In this document: piece after piece, positions 62,578-64,000 of the stretch | Layout: the number at the start of each line of letters is the position of its first letter | Numbering within the stretch: the first letter of the stretch is position 1 | Assembly: GCA_038229135.1 (NCBI GenBank) | Contig: JBBROS010000013.1 | Span: 1-64,000 of the forward strand | Origin: JBBROS01 sp038229135 | Lineage (GTDB): Bacteria > Pseudomonadota > Alphaproteobacteria > Acetobacterales > Acetobacteraceae | Direction: 5' to 3' | DNA: 64,000 nucleotides | Notes under the pieces: generated by a model | The model's database searches: none | Seen by the model: only the letters and a program-made list of their open reading frames with translations | What the model was told of the DNA's origin: nothing | Translations under genes and position numbers: made by a program

Positions 62578-64000
62578 TCAATCCGCCGCCAGCGCCACCG
62601 CCGAGGCCCACACCGTCTGGATATCGTCCGCCGTCTCGTGGCAGGCACGCCGGTAGGACGCGGCCACCCCGGCCTTCGCGGCCCCCGTTGAAAGGTGGGC
62701 GCGGTAGAAATGCTCGACGAACGCAGGGATGCGGTCGGCCCGGACCTCCCAGCGGAACCCCACGACGCTGCAACGCCGGGCATTGTGCAGCAGCGAGGCG
62801 GTGCTGGCCGACACGCTCTGGCAGGCGCCGAGGAAAACCAGCCGCACGCCGTCCGGCAGCCACTCCGCCAGCCGCCCGATGCGCAGCAGCTCCACCTTCC
62901 GCGGCTTCGAGCCCGGCAGCACCAGGCGGGTCTCTCCGCCCGTGGGCGTCACGCCATGGCCCGCGAAATGCAGCACGTCGATCGCGCGGTCCTCCGCTCG
63001 GGGCTCCTGCAGGCGCCGCCGCAGCGCCTCGCCGGCCTCGCTTCCGTCGCCCGGGGCCGTCCACCGCTCCAGCGTGCACTGCCCCGACGCTGCAAGCGCC
63101 GCCAGCGCGGCATGTTGCTGGTCGGTATTGGCCTGCAGCGCCGGGAAGCCGGTGGGCTTCACCTCGTGCCCGTCCACGATCTCGCTGCCGCCGCTCGCGC
63201 TTCCGGCATCGACGAACAGGATGTGCGGCACGGCGGCGCCGTCGGTCGAAGCCTGGCGCGCCTCCCGCAGCGCGCCCACCCGCCGCGCCATCGGCAGCAG
63301 GCGGCAGAGGAACCCGGCCGGGCCGTCCCCCCGGTTGAGCAACTCGAGCGGCAGACCGAAGCGCTCGGCCAGCACGCCCGGGCTCATCTCGAACCGGAAC
63401 TCGATCCGCACCGGCATGTCGCTGCCCAGCAGCGCGTCGTACATGTTGCTGAACAGGGAGAGAAACACCTTCTCCCCGATGTTCCCGAACTCCCGCCAGG
63501 ATTCCGTCACGTCGGCCAGGTTCGCGTAGGCCTCGAGGTCGTTGTTCGCAAGCCGGTGCAGCCGGTCCCGCGCCGCCGCCTGTGGCAGCAGCGGGCGCGA
63601 GCGGAGGTGCGTGAGCCCGTTCTCCTCGATGCTCAGCAGCTCCGCATCGCGCTCGAACCGCACCGTCACGCACAGGTCCCGGGTGCGCGGGCGCGTCACG
63701 GCCTTCTGCAGCACGGCCACCAGCCGCTCCCCCTCCTTGCCGTCGGGGGTCGTGTCCCAGATCCACACCTGCCGCCGCAGGATGGCCTCGATGTCGAAAT
63801 CGGTGCCCACCGACCGGGTCGCGAGCACGATCGGCAGGTCCGGCAGCATCGTCGTGATGGTGGTGAGCAGCTCCCTCGCCGACTGCGCGAGGCCTGGCCT
63901 CGGAGCCGGGCTGGCGCGCGCCTCGGTGTCGAGCAGCACGACGTCCGGCACCCGGTTCCGCTGCACGGACAGCCGCAGGGCAGCCTCCGCGCCGTCTGTG
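62578..64000 (-). CDS. CHAT-domain cysteine protease with receiver-like N-terminal region (partial, 5' end outside window)
   Basis: The frame is open to the right edge, giving about 473 C-terminal residues. Nearest the edge is a segment like a two-component receiver (DGAEAALRLSVQRNRVPDVV, LLDTE with a candidate phospho-Asp, then LPDLPIVLATRS). A middle part of unknown fold follows. The C-terminal CHAT (caspase-HetF-associated) domain has its His in VLHFAGHG (codon 62956-62958) and its Cys in VFLGACQSV (codon 62821-62823), about 45 residues apart as expected for the dyad, ending with SYRRACHETADDIQTVW. CHAT proteases act in bacterial defence and signalling by cleaving partner proteins. The start cannot be seen. 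Confidence 0.85.
   Translation of the reverse strand, partial: TDGAEAALRLSVQRNRVPDVVLLDTEARASPAPRPGLAQSARELLTTITTMLPDLPIVLATRSVGTDFDIEAILRRQVWIWDTTPDGKEGERLVAVLQKAVTRPRTRDLCVTVRFERDAELLSIEENGLTHLRSRPLLPQAAARDRLHRLANNDLEAYANLADVTESWREFGNIGEKVFLSLFSNMYDALLGSDMPVRIEFRFEMSPGVLAERFGLPLELLNRGDGPAGFLCRLLPMARRVGALREARQASTDGAAVPHILFVDAGSASGGSEIVDGHEVKPTGFPALQANTDQQHAALAALAASGQCTLERWTAPGDGSEAGEALRRRLQEPRAEDRAIDVLHFAGHGVTPTGGETRLVLPGSKPRKVELLRIGRLAEWLPDGVRLVFLGACQSVSASTASLLHNARRCSVVGFRWEVRADRIPAFVEHFYRAHLSTGAAKAGVAASYRRACHETADDIQTVWASAVALAAD

Noticed and set aside
61307..63766. An 819-residue frame joining the unknown partner to sequence under the CHAT gene
   Set aside because: The first half is the antiframe of the CHAT gene; a good ribosome site places the partner's start at 62560.

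Overview
The window is GC-rich chromosomal DNA (about two thirds G+C or more in most genes) from an alphaproteobacterium. The family mix fits a Rhodospirillales/Acetobacteraceae-like organism: PEP-CTERM proteins, a glyA-nrdR-ribD operon, a Bpt-type leucyltransferase, a CheY/CheZ pair, fasciclin proteins, a pseudo-HtrA beside a penicillin acylase, and a BciB-type vinyl reductase that hints at a phototrophic or formerly phototrophic lineage. The taxonomic placement is inference, since no rRNA is present. Genes are dense, many co-directional neighbours overlap by 1-43 nt (ATGA, GTGA, TGATG junctions), and GTG and TTG starts are common.

Region by region. 1-2.7 kb: a divergent pair for surface glycan export and synthesis (Wzx-type flippase, cut by the left edge, and a GT4 glycosyltransferase). 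2.7-8.4 kb: a small secreted protein, a ScpB-like crotonase, and a leftward three-gene overlapping set (alpha/beta hydrolase, membrane spermidine-synthase-like protein, Tat-type isoaspartyl methyltransferase). 8.5-12 kb: three paralogous PEP-CTERM proteins with a sterol-desaturase-like enzyme between copies two and three. 12-14.4 kb: a DHA2 drug exporter and an SDR. 14.5-21.1 kb: a tightly overlapping six-gene leftward glycan operon (two epimerases, a B12-binding radical SAM enzyme, a GT4, and two CgeB-like glycosyltransferases). 21.3-27.2 kb: cheY-cheZ, a Liv-type binding protein, a PhnW-like aminotransferase overlapping formate-THF ligase, and a methyltransferase.

27.3-33.8 kb: a leftward run ending in a DMT transporter, with a PatZ-like lysine acetyltransferase, a 24-residue membrane peptide, and glyA-nrdR-ribD under a recognisable promoter. 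33.8-43.3 kb: a CoA-transferase with a lipoprotein hydrolase, a divergent aldehyde dehydrogenase, two fasciclin proteins, an HtrA-like protein lacking its catalytic triad, a penicillin acylase, an RDD protein and Bpt. 43.4-51.1 kb: an ABC exporter, an SGNH-like hydrolase, a BciB-like reductase, an old yellow enzyme, an aldose-epimerase-like protein, a FrnE/DsbA protein, and a lower-GC glutathione transferase bordered by a decayed copy of part of frnE. 51.4-61 kb: housekeeping genes (guaA, guaB, rsmB, rlmE, a ppx/gppA gene) with an oligopeptide-type binding protein, an acetyltransferase, a dehalogenase and several dispersed repeats, then tRNA-Gln(CTG).

The right edge (61.3-64 kb) holds the best candidate for an undescribed system: a CHAT-domain cysteine protease with a receiver-like N-terminal region (5' end outside the window) followed 17 nt later by a 417-residue protein I cannot assign to any family.
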